NCBI RefSeq assembly: GCF_018332715.1
Contig: NZ_BOQP01000007.1
Span: forward strand, 176,587 to 240,586
Reading direction: 5' to 3'
Length of the DNA: 64,000 bases
From: Winogradskya consettensis
GTDB taxonomy: Bacteria; Actinomycetota; Actinomycetes; Mycobacteriales; Micromonosporaceae
Shown here: in pieces, positions 27,224-35,571 of the stretch
How the letters are laid out: the number at the start of each line of letters is the position of its first letter
How positions within the stretch are numbered: position 1 is the stretch's first letter
Notes under the pieces: generated by a model
Seen by the model: the letters and a program-made list of their open reading frames with translations, nothing else
Databases searched by the model: none
Told to the model about the DNA's origin: nothing
Position numbers and translations under genes: made by a program

Positions 27224-27291
27224 GGCCGAAACCTAGGCTCAATAATTTCCTTCGTCAAGTATTGATTTAAGTCAGCGTTTGACCCTAGGCT
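27213..27291. promoter_or_regulatory. Duplicated divergent promoter/operator block upstream of the permease operon
   Basis: Leftward: TTGACG (reverse complement of 27253-27258), 17 bases, TAGGTT (27230-27235), six bases to ATG. Rightward: TTGATT (27262-27267), 18 bases, TAGGCT (27286-27291). Inverted repeat TCAATA (27239-27244) N15 TATTGA (27260-27265). It is the same geometry as the ROK1/GH36 block, with 53 of 56 bases identical between 27213-27268 and 14270-14325. The rightward promoter points to ROK2. Confidence 0.75.
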
Positions 27292-27360
27292 CGTCCCCAC
27301 CCTGTCCCACTCCGACCAGCGCGGACGTCCCTGGAATCCACATCGGACGCCCAGGGAAAG

Positions 27361-27403
27361 TCAATACTTGACTCGGGAAAGTAATGGGGCCTACGTTTCG
27401 GCC
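27361..27403 (+). promoter_or_regulatory. ROK2 proximal promoter, leaderless type
   Basis: TCAATA half-site (27361-27366), -35 TTGACT (27368-27373), 18 bases, -10 TACGTT (27392-27397), six bases, ATG. The right half of the inverted repeat is degenerate (TAATGG). This is a diverged relative of the two other blocks. Confidence 0.65.
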
Positions 27404-28546
27404 ATGTTCCCCGAGGCCGAATCCGTCGCACCGGCCATGACCGCCGTACTGACCACGGTCCTGACCGAAGGTCCACTCAGCCGTGTCGCCCTCGCCCGGC
27501 GGCTGGGGCTGTCACAAGCCGCCGTCACCAAGGCTGCGCGGCCCCTCATCGAGCAGGGCTACCTGCAGGAACTCGCCGCGACCGAGCGCTCCGGCCCCGG
27601 CGCGGGGCGCCCGGCCAGCCCCCTGGCGATCTGCGCGGACCGGGAGTTCTTCGTCGGTGTCAAGATCACGGCCGACGAGCTGATCGGTGTGGTCTGCGAT
27701 CTCGGCGCGCAGGTCCGGGCCTCCGCCCACCGTCCCCTGCCGCACACCGACGTCGACCACGTCCTGACCGAGCTCGGCCACCTCGTCGACGAGCTGCTCG
27801 ACGGCCCCGGCGACTATCGGGCCCGGACCCGGCGGCTCGGCCTGGCCGTCTCCGGTGATGTCGACCGCGCCACCGGCCTCGTGCGCTATTCGCCGTTCCT
27901 GCACTGGCACGACGTACCACTGCAAGATCTTGCCGAGAAGAACACCTCGCTGACCGTCACCGTCGAGAACGACGTGAAGGCGCTGACCACCGCGGAGCAC
28001 TGGTTCGGTGAGGGCGTCGGCGCGGAGTCGTTCGCGCTGGTCACCGTGGGCAGTGGCATCGGCTGCGGCCTGGTCGTCAACGGCCGGCTCGTCTCCGGTG
28101 CCCACGGCGTCGCCGGGGAGATCGGCCACGTCGGCGTCGACGTGAACGGTCCCGCCTGCCACTGCGGCGGCCGCGGCTGCGTCGAGGCCATCGCGGGCAC
28201 CGACGCCATCGTGCGGGCCGTCGGGCGTCCAGGGCTGACCTTCGAGGAGGCGGTCACGCTGGCCCGGGCGGGCGACACCGCGGTCGGCGCCGTCTTCGCC
28301 CGGGCCGGGGACGCGATCGGGTCGGGGATCGCCGCGGTCGCGAACCTGGTCGGGCCGTCACGGATCGTGGTCTCCGGCGAGGGGCTGTCCGCGTACGACC
28401 TGTTCGAGCCACACATCCGGGCGGGCTTCCAGCGCCAGGCCTTCGGTGCCGTCGCGCAGTGCCCGCTCTCCGTCCGGCCGTTGCCCTTCGAGCAGTGGGC
28501 ACGCGGCGCCGCCACCGTCAGCATCCAGGCGTTCGTCGCCGCCTGA
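27404..28546 (+). CDS. ROK family transcriptional repressor (ROK2)
   Basis: 380 residues from ATG 27404; a TTG at 27368 in the same frame lies inside the promoter and is rejected. HTH SRVALARRLGLSQAAVTKAARPLI, ROK domain with VGSGIGCGLVV and zinc site GEIGH...CHCGGRGC. It is a close paralogue of ROK1, the last 180 residues being nearly the same. It is divergent from the transporter operon and followed 99 bases later by the secreted GH27 gene. The two repressors probably share an effector sugar and read related operators. Which one controls which promoter cannot be told from sequence. Confidence 0.93.
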   Translation: MFPEAESVAPAMTAVLTTVLTEGPLSRVALARRLGLSQAAVTKAARPLIEQGYLQELAATERSGPGAGRPASPLAICADREFFVGVKITADELIGVVCDLGAQVRASAHRPLPHTDVDHVLTELGHLVDELLDGPGDYRARTRRLGLAVSGDVDRATGLVRYSPFLHWHDVPLQDLAEKNTSLTVTVENDVKALTTAEHWFGEGVGAESFALVTVGSGIGCGLVVNGRLVSGAHGVAGEIGHVGVDVNGPACHCGGRGCVEAIAGTDAIVRAVGRPGLTFEEAVTLARAGDTAVGAVFARAGDAIGSGIAAVANLVGPSRIVVSGEGLSAYDLFEPHIRAGFQRQAFGAVAQCPLSVRPLPFEQWARGAATVSIQAFVAA

Positions 28547-28645
28547 CCTCCCCAAAGATCGCCTGACCTCCCTGCAGCACGTCCACCCGGCCGGGTCACT
28601 CCCCCCGGCCGGTGCTCCGCCGTCCCCGAAATCAGGAGGAAAACC

Positions 28646-31087
28646 GTGATAGGTAAACGTACGGCAGCAGCCCTGCTCCTACTTCTGAGCGTCACCATCT
28701 CCGACCCGGCGCAGGCCGCCCCCAACCCCTCGCCCGGAGCCGGCGCCCCACCGGCAGCCGCCACGACGTCCAGCGTGCCGTCCGCGTCGACCCCCGACCC
28801 GTGGGCGACCCGGCCGTACATGGGCTGGAGCAGTTACAGCATGCAGGTCTACTCCGGCAACGGTAAGTGGATCACCGCCGACCAGCTCATCAAGCAGTCC
28901 GACGCGATGCACACCAAGCTGCAGAAGTACGGCTACAACTACCTCAACGTCGACGCCGGCTGGAACGACGGCGTCGACGCCAACGGACGCCCGAAACCCA
29001 GCGCCACGCTGTATCCCCAGGGCCTGCAGAAGGTCATCGACCACATCCACGGCAACGGCCAGAAGTTCGGCCTCTACATGATCCCGGGCATCTCCCCCGC
29101 CGTGTACGAGGCGAGCCTCCCGGTCGCCGGCGCCCCCGGCTGCACCACCCACGACATCGTCAAGCAGCCGACCCAGCAGGCCGACTACTGGAACATCGGC
29201 TACAGGATCGACTTCACGAACCCGTGCTCGCAGAAGTACATCGACTCGATCGTCGACCTGTTCGCCCAGTGGGGCGTCAACTTCGTCAAGTTCGACAGCG
29301 TCACCCCGGGCTCGGGGATCAGTGACCTGTCCCTCGACGCCCGCGACGACGTCGCTGCCTGGTCGTCGGCGCTGAAGAAGCACCAGATCTGGTTCGAGCT
29401 GTCCTGGGCGCTGGACCCGAAGTACGCCGACTACTGGCGCTCGAAGGCCAACGGCTGGCGCATCGACTGGGACGTCGAGTGCTACTGCGCGAACGAGGCC
29501 CTCACCCAGTGGCAGAACGTCGCCCGGCTGTTCCCGGACCTCGCGACCTGGTGGCGCAACGGCGGCAACGGCGGCTGGAACGACCTCGACTCCCTCAACG
29601 TCGGTAACGGCGCCATGGACGGCATGACCCGCGACGAGCGCCGCAGTGCCATGACCCTGTGGGCGATCTCCGCGGCGCCGCTCTACACCGGCAACGATCT
29701 GACCAACCTCGACGCGTACGGGCTGAGCCTGCTCACCAACCCCGAAGTGATCGCGGTCGACCAGGCCGGCACCCCCGCGCGTCCGGTGTCCGCGTCGTCG
29801 CAGCAGCCGATCTGGTACACCCTCAACGCCGACGGCACGTACACGGTCGCGCTGTTCAACCTGGGCCGCACCAACAAGGACATCACCGCGAACTTCTCGG
29901 ACATCGGCCTGACCGGCGCCGCCACCGTCCGCGACCTGTGGGCCCGCAAGGACCTCGGCCGCTTCGCCACGAAGTTCACCGCCGCCGACGTCCCGATCCA
30001 CGGCGTACGCCTGCTCAAGGTCACCCCGCAGTCCGGCGCGACCCTCGCCGTCAACGACGACGCCCTGCGCGTGAACTACCAGGGCACCTGGACCCGCAAC
30101 AACGGCAACGAGGTCGCCGCCACCACGCAGCCGCTCGCGCTGAGCGTCACCGACACCGGCACCACCGCCCCGCCGACGACGACCGGCCCGGTCCGCACGA
30201 TCACCCACGACGACACCGACCAGGCCATCACGTACGCCGGCACGTGGTCGCAGAGCACCGGCCGCGGCCTCGGCGACTACAACGACAACGTCCACTACAC
30301 CGAACGCAACGGCGACTCGTTCCAGTACACGTTCACCGGCACCGGCGTCTCGTACGTCACCGAGATGGACACCTCGCAGGGCGACGTCGACATCTACCTC
30401 GACGGCCAGCTTGTGAAGACCGTGAACACGGGCCGCACCCAGGACCAGCCCCGCCTCGTCCAGCAGACCGTGTTCACCGTGACCGATCTGCCCGACGGCA
30501 GCCACACCCTGATGGCCGTCAAGAAGTCCGGCTCGTACATGCTGCTCGACCGCATCGACGTCCTGCAGCCCAGCCTCCTCGACCCGCCGACGGCATCGTT
30601 CGACCGCAAGGCCCCGGCCGACGTCCCGGTGAAGCTGCTGCGCGCCGGCTCCGAGTTCATCAGCGTCTCGCTCGGCGGCACCGTTCTCAAGCCGGGCACC
30701 GACTACACGCTGTCGGGCTCGACGGTGACCCTGCGCTCGGCGTACCTCGCCACCCTCCCGGTCGGCGCGACGCAGCTGGACTTCGCGTTCCGCGGCGACC
30801 ACCTCGACGACGTCCACGCCACCACCACCAACGGCGACAAGGTGTCGTACACGTTCACCGGCACCGCCGTCGACTGGATCACCGCTACCGGCCCCGACCA
30901 GGGCCTGGTCGACATCTACCTCGACGGCAAGGTCGTCAAGCGGGTCGACACCCACAGCGCCACCCGCTCCACCCAGCAGAAGGTGTTCAGCGCCACCGGC
31001 CTCAAGAACGGCCGGCACACGTTCGCCGCGGTGAAGGTGTCCGGCGACGTGCTGCGCACCGACGTCATCCGCTACACCATCCGCTGA
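28646..31087 (+). CDS. Secreted modular alpha-galactosidase-type enzyme, GH27
   Basis: 813 residues from GTG 28646 with a very strong AGGAGG site. Sec signal (1-24). The GH27 barrel (about 50-395) opens with RPYMGWSSYSMQ; candidate nucleophile Asp217 in FVKFDSV and acid/base Asp274 or Asp276 in WRIDWDVE; also NLDAYGLSLLTNPEVIAVDQ. It is followed by the antiparallel beta domain (about 396-480), then two copies of a jelly-roll module (about 515-640 and 735-812, both with YTFTGT and VDIYLDG) separated by a CBM_X2/Ig-like domain (about 655-725). The add-ons suggest polysaccharide binding. It would release galactose outside the cell, feeding the transporter and the intracellular GH36. It could have a related specificity such as beta-L-arabinopyranosidase. 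Confidence 0.9.
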   Translation: MIGKRTAAALLLLLSVTISDPAQAAPNPSPGAGAPPAAATTSSVPSASTPDPWATRPYMGWSSYSMQVYSGNGKWITADQLIKQSDAMHTKLQKYGYNYLNVDAGWNDGVDANGRPKPSATLYPQGLQKVIDHIHGNGQKFGLYMIPGISPAVYEASLPVAGAPGCTTHDIVKQPTQQADYWNIGYRIDFTNPCSQKYIDSIVDLFAQWGVNFVKFDSVTPGSGISDLSLDARDDVAAWSSALKKHQIWFELSWALDPKYADYWRSKANGWRIDWDVECYCANEALTQWQNVARLFPDLATWWRNGGNGGWNDLDSLNVGNGAMDGMTRDERRSAMTLWAISAAPLYTGNDLTNLDAYGLSLLTNPEVIAVDQAGTPARPVSASSQQPIWYTLNADGTYTVALFNLGRTNKDITANFSDIGLTGAATVRDLWARKDLGRFATKFTAADVPIHGVRLLKVTPQSGATLAVNDDALRVNYQGTWTRNNGNEVAATTQPLALSVTDTGTTAPPTTTGPVRTITHDDTDQAITYAGTWSQSTGRGLGDYNDNVHYTERNGDSFQYTFTGTGVSYVTEMDTSQGDVDIYLDGQLVKTVNTGRTQDQPRLVQQTVFTVTDLPDGSHTLMAVKKSGSYMLLDRIDVLQPSLLDPPTASFDRKAPADVPVKLLRAGSEFISVSLGGTVLKPGTDYTLSGSTVTLRSAYLATLPVGATQLDFAFRGDHLDDVHATTTNGDKVSYTFTGTAVDWITATGPDQGLVDIYLDGKVVKRVDTHSATRSTQQKVFSATGLKNGRHTFAAVKVSGDVLRTDVIRYTIR

Positions 31088-31089
31088 CC

Positions 31090-31129
31090 CTTCAGGCGGG
31101 CCGGCCGGCGCTGTCCGGCCCGCCTGAAG
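31090..31129 (+). terminator. Terminator hairpin after the GH27 gene
   Basis: Perfect 15-bp stem CTTCAGGCGGGCCGG (31090-31104) with its complement at 31115-31129 and a ten-base loop, two bases after the stop codon region. It insulates the downstream cyclase gene. Confidence 0.85.
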
Positions 31130-31206
31130 CACGACAGATCACACCCGTGAACCTTCAGGCCCCGCCCGCCCCGGCCGATCAGCGCCGATGGCGAGAGGGC
31201 GTGGCG

Positions 31207-32289
31207 ATGAGCGGGCGAAGATCAGAGGTCGACCACCGCCACGACCTGGAACGGGTTGTGCAGTGGTCCCGGGCGAGCGTGGTTGCCCTGATGGGAGCCC
31301 TTGCCCTCAGCCCACCGGACGACGTCCGGTGGAACACCACCTGGCATCCCAGCCTGGCACAGGTGTCGGCGGCTATCGGCGTACTGCAGGTCGCGGCCAT
31401 GGCCCTGACCGTTCTCCGGTTGCGCCATTTCTCCGACGGCCGCTACCGATGGGTCGCGACGGCGCAGACCGTCTTCGACGTCCTGGCCGTGGCAGCACCG
31501 GTGCTGGTCATCAACAGTGTCGCCGGCGTCCCGCTATGGCCGAGCGCGGTGCTCGCCCTGCTGTCGGCCTCGACCCGGCACAAGCTGACGGGTGTTCTGA
31601 TCGCGTGGACCGTGGTGGCGACCGCCGTGGTCACCGGGGCGTTGCTCGGCGAAGGCGCGCCCGACTCCCCGCACGGCGCCGGCGTGGTCCTGGCGATCGC
31701 CGTCCTGCTCGTCGCATCCGCCACCGCCGGTGCCCAGGCGCGGAGCCTCGACCGCTACGTCGCCGAACTCCAGAACGCCCGGCTGGCCATGACCCGTCAG
31801 GCCCGCACCGACACCCTGACCGGGACCGCCAACCGGCTCGCCCTCGACGAACACGAAGCCGCACTCCCGCCGGGCCCGGTCAGTCTGGTGCTGCTCGACC
31901 TCGACGGCTTCAAGACCGTCAACGACACGTACGGCCACCACGCCGGCGACCTGCTCCTGAAGACCGTCGCCACCCGGCTGCAGAGCCAGCTCCGCGCCGA
32001 GGACCTGCTCGTTCGTCTCGGCGGCGACGAGTTCGTCATCGTCCTGCCCGGGCTGCCCGCCGACGAGGTCGACACGGTGATCCGGCGATGGGTACGAGCC
32101 GTCGCCGACCCGGTCCCGATCGGCGACGGCACCGTACGCGTGGGAGTCAGCGTCGGCGTCGCCCACCGCCCCGTGAACGACGACGCACGCTTCGCGGACC
32201 TGCTGCGTACGGCGGACCGCCGCATGTACCACGACAAGCACGCCAAGGGCGTCCCTCAGGGGATGGAGCGGATTTCGGCGTTGGAGTAG
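31207..32289 (+). CDS. Membrane diguanylate cyclase (GGDEF)
   Basis: 360 residues from ATG 31207 (GAGAGG eight bases upstream). An N-terminal membrane region of about five helices (30-185, for example ASVVALMGALAL and LAIAVLLVASATAGA) precedes a GGDEF domain (about 200-355). The active site is intact, GGDEF at 272-276, with TDTLTGTANR and DLDGFKTVND. RAED (263-266) lies exactly five residues before GGDEF, the RxxD inhibitory site, so product feedback by c-di-GMP is expected. No EAL domain. The 3' end overlaps the convergent kinase gene by 34 bases. Confidence 0.95.
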   Translation: MSGRRSEVDHRHDLERVVQWSRASVVALMGALALSPPDDVRWNTTWHPSLAQVSAAIGVLQVAAMALTVLRLRHFSDGRYRWVATAQTVFDVLAVAAPVLVINSVAGVPLWPSAVLALLSASTRHKLTGVLIAWTVVATAVVTGALLGEGAPDSPHGAGVVLAIAVLLVASATAGAQARSLDRYVAELQNARLAMTRQARTDTLTGTANRLALDEHEAALPPGPVSLVLLDLDGFKTVNDTYGHHAGDLLLKTVATRLQSQLRAEDLLVRLGGDEFVIVLPGLPADEVDTVIRRWVRAVADPVPIGDGTVRVGVSVGVAHRPVNDDARFADLLRTADRRMYHDKHAKGVPQGMERISALE

Positions 32290-33908
32290 GAGACGCTGAA
32301 GGGGCCCTGTTCGACGGCGGGTGCGCTGGTCAGGCCGAGTTCGTCCAGGCCCTCGAAGCCTTCCCCGATGCGGTGGTCGCCGATCAGGATATCGTCGTGG
32401 CCCACCCGGACGGTGCCGTTCTGCACCACCATCTGCAGGCGCAGGTCCTTGCCGGCGTCGGTGGCGCTGTCGCCCCATTCGCGCACGACGCGTTCGTCGC
32501 CCGGGCCCTGATCCGCGACGATCAGCCGCCAGACGTCCTCGCAGACGTCGAGCGAGTACTGCCAGGTGGAGGATTCGGCGAACCAGACCTTGAGGCAGCT
32601 GCCGGCCTGCTCGATCCGGCCGGTGACCTGCAGGGCAAAGCTGCCGGTCAGGTCCAGGTCCGGTCCTTCGCAGTGCCAGTTGCCGTCCTGGAAGTTGCGG
32701 ACCTGCAGCCGGCCGTCGGCGTAGCGGCAGTAGGTCCGGTTGTTCGCGACCTCGTAGGCCTCCCATCCGGCGGCGGTGGTCAGCGGGTCGGTGACCTTGA
32801 CGCTGCCGCTGGGCACGACCAGGGCCGGGGGTCTGGCCGAGGGTTCGGTCACCGCGGCGGGTGTATCGAACCAGCCGGTGCCGGTGCGGGCCACGAAGCC
32901 GAGACCGCCGGCGAGGGCGAGTGCCAGGGCCGCGATCGTGGCGATCAGGGCCTTGGATCCCCGGGGGCCGCGGATCACCGGGTCGGTTCGCGGGGGCCGG
33001 GGGACGGCGGGTGTGGCGCGGACCTGCTGGACGGCGGTGCGCATCTCGGGCTGGCGCTCGAACACGTCGCGCAGCACCCCGTCCGTGCCGGGGCTGAGCA
33101 GCGCGTCGACCAGTTCGCGGGCGGTGGGCCGGAGCTCCGGGACCGGGTCGAGGGCCTGCTTGACGAGCGTGTGCAGTTGTCCGTCCAGCCCGTCGAGGGT
33201 GGGTTCGCCGTGCAGGATCCGGCCGAAGACCCCCAGCGGGGAGTCGGCGTCGAACGGTGGGGTGCCCTGACCGGCGTACGCGATAACGCATCCCCAGGCG
33301 AACACGTCGGCTGCCGTGGTGACCGGGCTACCGGGGGCGCCGAACCGTTCCGGCGCCATGTAGTTGACGGTTCCGACCATCTGGCCGGTGCGGGTGTGCT
33401 GGGAGGTCGGGTCCAGGGTCTGGGCGATGCCGAAGTCGATCACCTTGGGGCTGCCCGGGGCGAGCAGCACGTTGTGCGGTTTGAGGTCGCGGTGGATGAC
33501 CCCCGCCTCATGGATCGCGGCCAGCGCGGTGGCGACGCCGATCGCCAGTCCGTGCAGGTTCGCCGCGCTCACCGGCCCGTGCCGGGCGACGTCGTCGGCC
33601 AGCGAGGGTCCGTCGACGAACTCGACGACCAGGTACGGCCGGGGAGCGTCCGGGTCGGCGTCGAGCACCTCCGCGGTGCAGAACGGCGGCACCTGCCGGG
33701 CCCGGGTGACCTCCGAGCGGAACCGGGAGCGGAACTCGTGGTCCTCGGCGAGGTCGGCGTGCACGATCTTGAGTGCCACCCGGCGGCCGTCGGCGGCGCG
33801 GGCCTCGTACACCACGCCCATGCCGCCCGCGCCGAGCCGCGAAATCAGCTGGTAGGCCCCGATATGGCGGGGATCTTCCGGTCGCAGCGGGGTGCCCTGC
33901 GTGCTCAT
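32256..33908 (-). CDS. Membrane Ser/Thr protein kinase with extracellular sensor domain (STK1)
   Basis: 550 residues. Hanks-type kinase domain (about 18-275): glycine loop LGAGGMGVVY, Lys47, HRDLKPHN (Asp141 catalytic), DFG at 158-160, and an APE motif in MAPERF. A linker precedes one membrane helix (about 315-335, ALIATIAALALALAGGLGF). The remaining 200 residues are extracellular and look like a beta-sandwich (LamG/DUF1080-like) with cysteines. No PASTA repeats, so this is not PknB. It is divergent from a paralogous kinase 61 bases away. GAGGGGGG precedes the start. Confidence 0.93.
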   Translation of the reverse strand: MSTQGTPLRPEDPRHIGAYQLISRLGAGGMGVVYEARAADGRRVALKIVHADLAEDHEFRSRFRSEVTRARQVPPFCTAEVLDADPDAPRPYLVVEFVDGPSLADDVARHGPVSAANLHGLAIGVATALAAIHEAGVIHRDLKPHNVLLAPGSPKVIDFGIAQTLDPTSQHTRTGQMVGTVNYMAPERFGAPGSPVTTAADVFAWGCVIAYAGQGTPPFDADSPLGVFGRILHGEPTLDGLDGQLHTLVKQALDPVPELRPTARELVDALLSPGTDGVLRDVFERQPEMRTAVQQVRATPAVPRPPRTDPVIRGPRGSKALIATIAALALALAGGLGFVARTGTGWFDTPAAVTEPSARPPALVVPSGSVKVTDPLTTAAGWEAYEVANNRTYCRYADGRLQVRNFQDGNWHCEGPDLDLTGSFALQVTGRIEQAGSCLKVWFAESSTWQYSLDVCEDVWRLIVADQGPGDERVVREWGDSATDAGKDLRLQMVVQNGTVRVGHDDILIGDHRIGEGFEGLDELGLTSAPAVEQGPFSVSYSNAEIRSIP

Positions 33909-33969
33909 CTCGCCCCCCTCGTTCCATGGTGGATGAACCGCGCCACCCTACCGGCATTAGAGTGCCCGC

Positions 33970-35556
33970 GTGGCTACTCCTCTGCGTCCCGGAGATCCCC
34001 GCATGCTCGGCCGCTACGAGCTGATCGGCCGGCTCGGCGAGGGCGGGATGGGTGCGGTCTACCTCGGCCGCGAACCCGGCGGTGGTCTGGTCGCCGTGAA
34101 GGTCATCAAGGCCCAGCACGCCCGCGACGAGGGTTTCCAGGCGCGGTTCCGCAGCGAGGTCAACCGGGCCCGGGAGGTTCCGGCGTTCTGTACGGCCGAG
34201 GTGCTCGACGCCGATCCCGATCACCGGACCCCGTACCTGGTGGTCGAGTTCGTCGACGGTCCCAGCCTGGCCGAGCTCGTCCGTACGCAGGGCCCGTTGC
34301 GGGGCGGCAGTCTGCACAGCATCGCGGTGGGGGTGGCGACGGCGCTGACGGCCATCCACAGCGCGGGCGTCGTGCACCGGGATCTGAAACCGGGCAACGT
34401 GCTGCTCGCCCCCGGCGCGCCGAAGGTGATCGACTTCGGTATCGCCAAGGCCGTCGAGGCGACCAGCCACCACACCCGGCCGGAGGAGACGGTCGGCACG
34501 TTGTCGTACATGGCGCCGGAGCGGTTGTCGCCGGACGCGGGCAGCACGCTGACCCCGGCGGCTGACATCTTCGCGTGGGGTGCGGTGGTCACGTACGCAG
34601 CGACCGGCCGTAACCCGTTCGCGGCGGACAGTCCCGCGGCGATCGCGGGCCGCATCCTGACCCAGCCGCCGCAGCTGGACGGTGTACCGCCGGCGCTGAT
34701 GGGGATCGTCGAGCGGGCCCTGGCCAAGGATCCCGCGCACCGACCGACCGCGCAGGAGTTGCTGTTCGAGCTGGTCTCCGGGACGAGCAGCCCCGCGACA
34801 ACCCCGGTCACCGTCAAACGCCCGTGGCGTGGTTTCGCAGTCGCCGGGGCCGCGGTCGTGCTGCTCGCGGTCGCGGGCGGCTGGGCGGGGGCACGGCTCG
34901 GAGACGCGGGACAGGACAAACTGACTGTTGTCGCTTCCCGCCCGTCCTCGTCGTCCTCTGCCTCCACGGACCCGGCACAGGCCCGGCAGTCCGCGAAGGA
35001 GATCTTCGACCCGCTGACCTCACCGAGCCTGTGGTCGCCTTCCGGGACCGCCGAGGAGGGCTGCGACTACGACGGCGGCGCCCTGGTCATGCGGACCGAA
35101 TTCATGATCACGTGTGAGAACGGTCCCGACCAGAGCTTCTCCGGCGACATGACGATCCGGGTGCAGGCGCGGATGAGCCTGCGGTCGTGCGTGAACATCT
35201 ACTTCCGGCTCAGCGAGGACGGCAGCAACGGCTACTTCGCGGGCATCTGCGCCCGCGATGTCTCGGTGAGCTACCTGAACGGATACCTCGAGGAGTCGGA
35301 CACCGTCAGCGTGAACGACGGCACCTTGAAACAGCTGAAGATCGAGGAGAACGGCCCCCACGTGCTCGGGGTCGACGTGGTCAAGAACAGCGCCAAGATC
35401 TCGGTGGACGGCAAGACGCTGCTGACCAGCGACCTGTCCCGCGGCAAGTCCACCGGCGCCCGGCACACCGAAGGCAAGGTCACCTTCGGCGTCTCCGGCG
35501 GCAACGGCCCCGGCGTCAAGGTCAGCCTCCGCGACGCCCACATCACCGTGAAATGA
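33970..35556 (+). CDS. Membrane Ser/Thr protein kinase with extracellular sensor domain (STK2)
   Basis: 528 residues from GTG 33970. The kinase domain (about 13-270) has LGEGGMGAVY, Lys44, HRDLKPGN (Asp138), DFG at 155-157 and MAPERL. A single membrane helix follows (about 287-308, GFAVAGAAVVLLAVAGGWAG), then a Ser-rich linker and a 190-residue extracellular beta-sandwich ending ISVDGKTLLTSD...VSLRDAHITVK. The kinase domains of STK1 and STK2 are closely alike while the outer domains have diverged, as expected after duplication with change of ligand. Its convergent neighbour is the last gene of the T7SS operon. Confidence 0.93.
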   Translation: MATPLRPGDPRMLGRYELIGRLGEGGMGAVYLGREPGGGLVAVKVIKAQHARDEGFQARFRSEVNRAREVPAFCTAEVLDADPDHRTPYLVVEFVDGPSLAELVRTQGPLRGGSLHSIAVGVATALTAIHSAGVVHRDLKPGNVLLAPGAPKVIDFGIAKAVEATSHHTRPEETVGTLSYMAPERLSPDAGSTLTPAADIFAWGAVVTYAATGRNPFAADSPAAIAGRILTQPPQLDGVPPALMGIVERALAKDPAHRPTAQELLFELVSGTSSPATTPVTVKRPWRGFAVAGAAVVLLAVAGGWAGARLGDAGQDKLTVVASRPSSSSSASTDPAQARQSAKEIFDPLTSPSLWSPSGTAEEGCDYDGGALVMRTEFMITCENGPDQSFSGDMTIRVQARMSLRSCVNIYFRLSEDGSNGYFAGICARDVSVSYLNGYLEESDTVSVNDGTLKQLKIEENGPHVLGVDVVKNSAKISVDGKTLLTSDLSRGKSTGARHTEGKVTFGVSGGNGPGVKVSLRDAHITVK

Positions 35557-35571
35557 CCAGCACCGGCGTCC

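Noticed and set aside
29659..31206. Upstream extension of the diguanylate cyclase frame through GH27
   Set aside because: Out of frame with GH27 motifs, Arg/Pro-rich, and it crosses a strong terminator.
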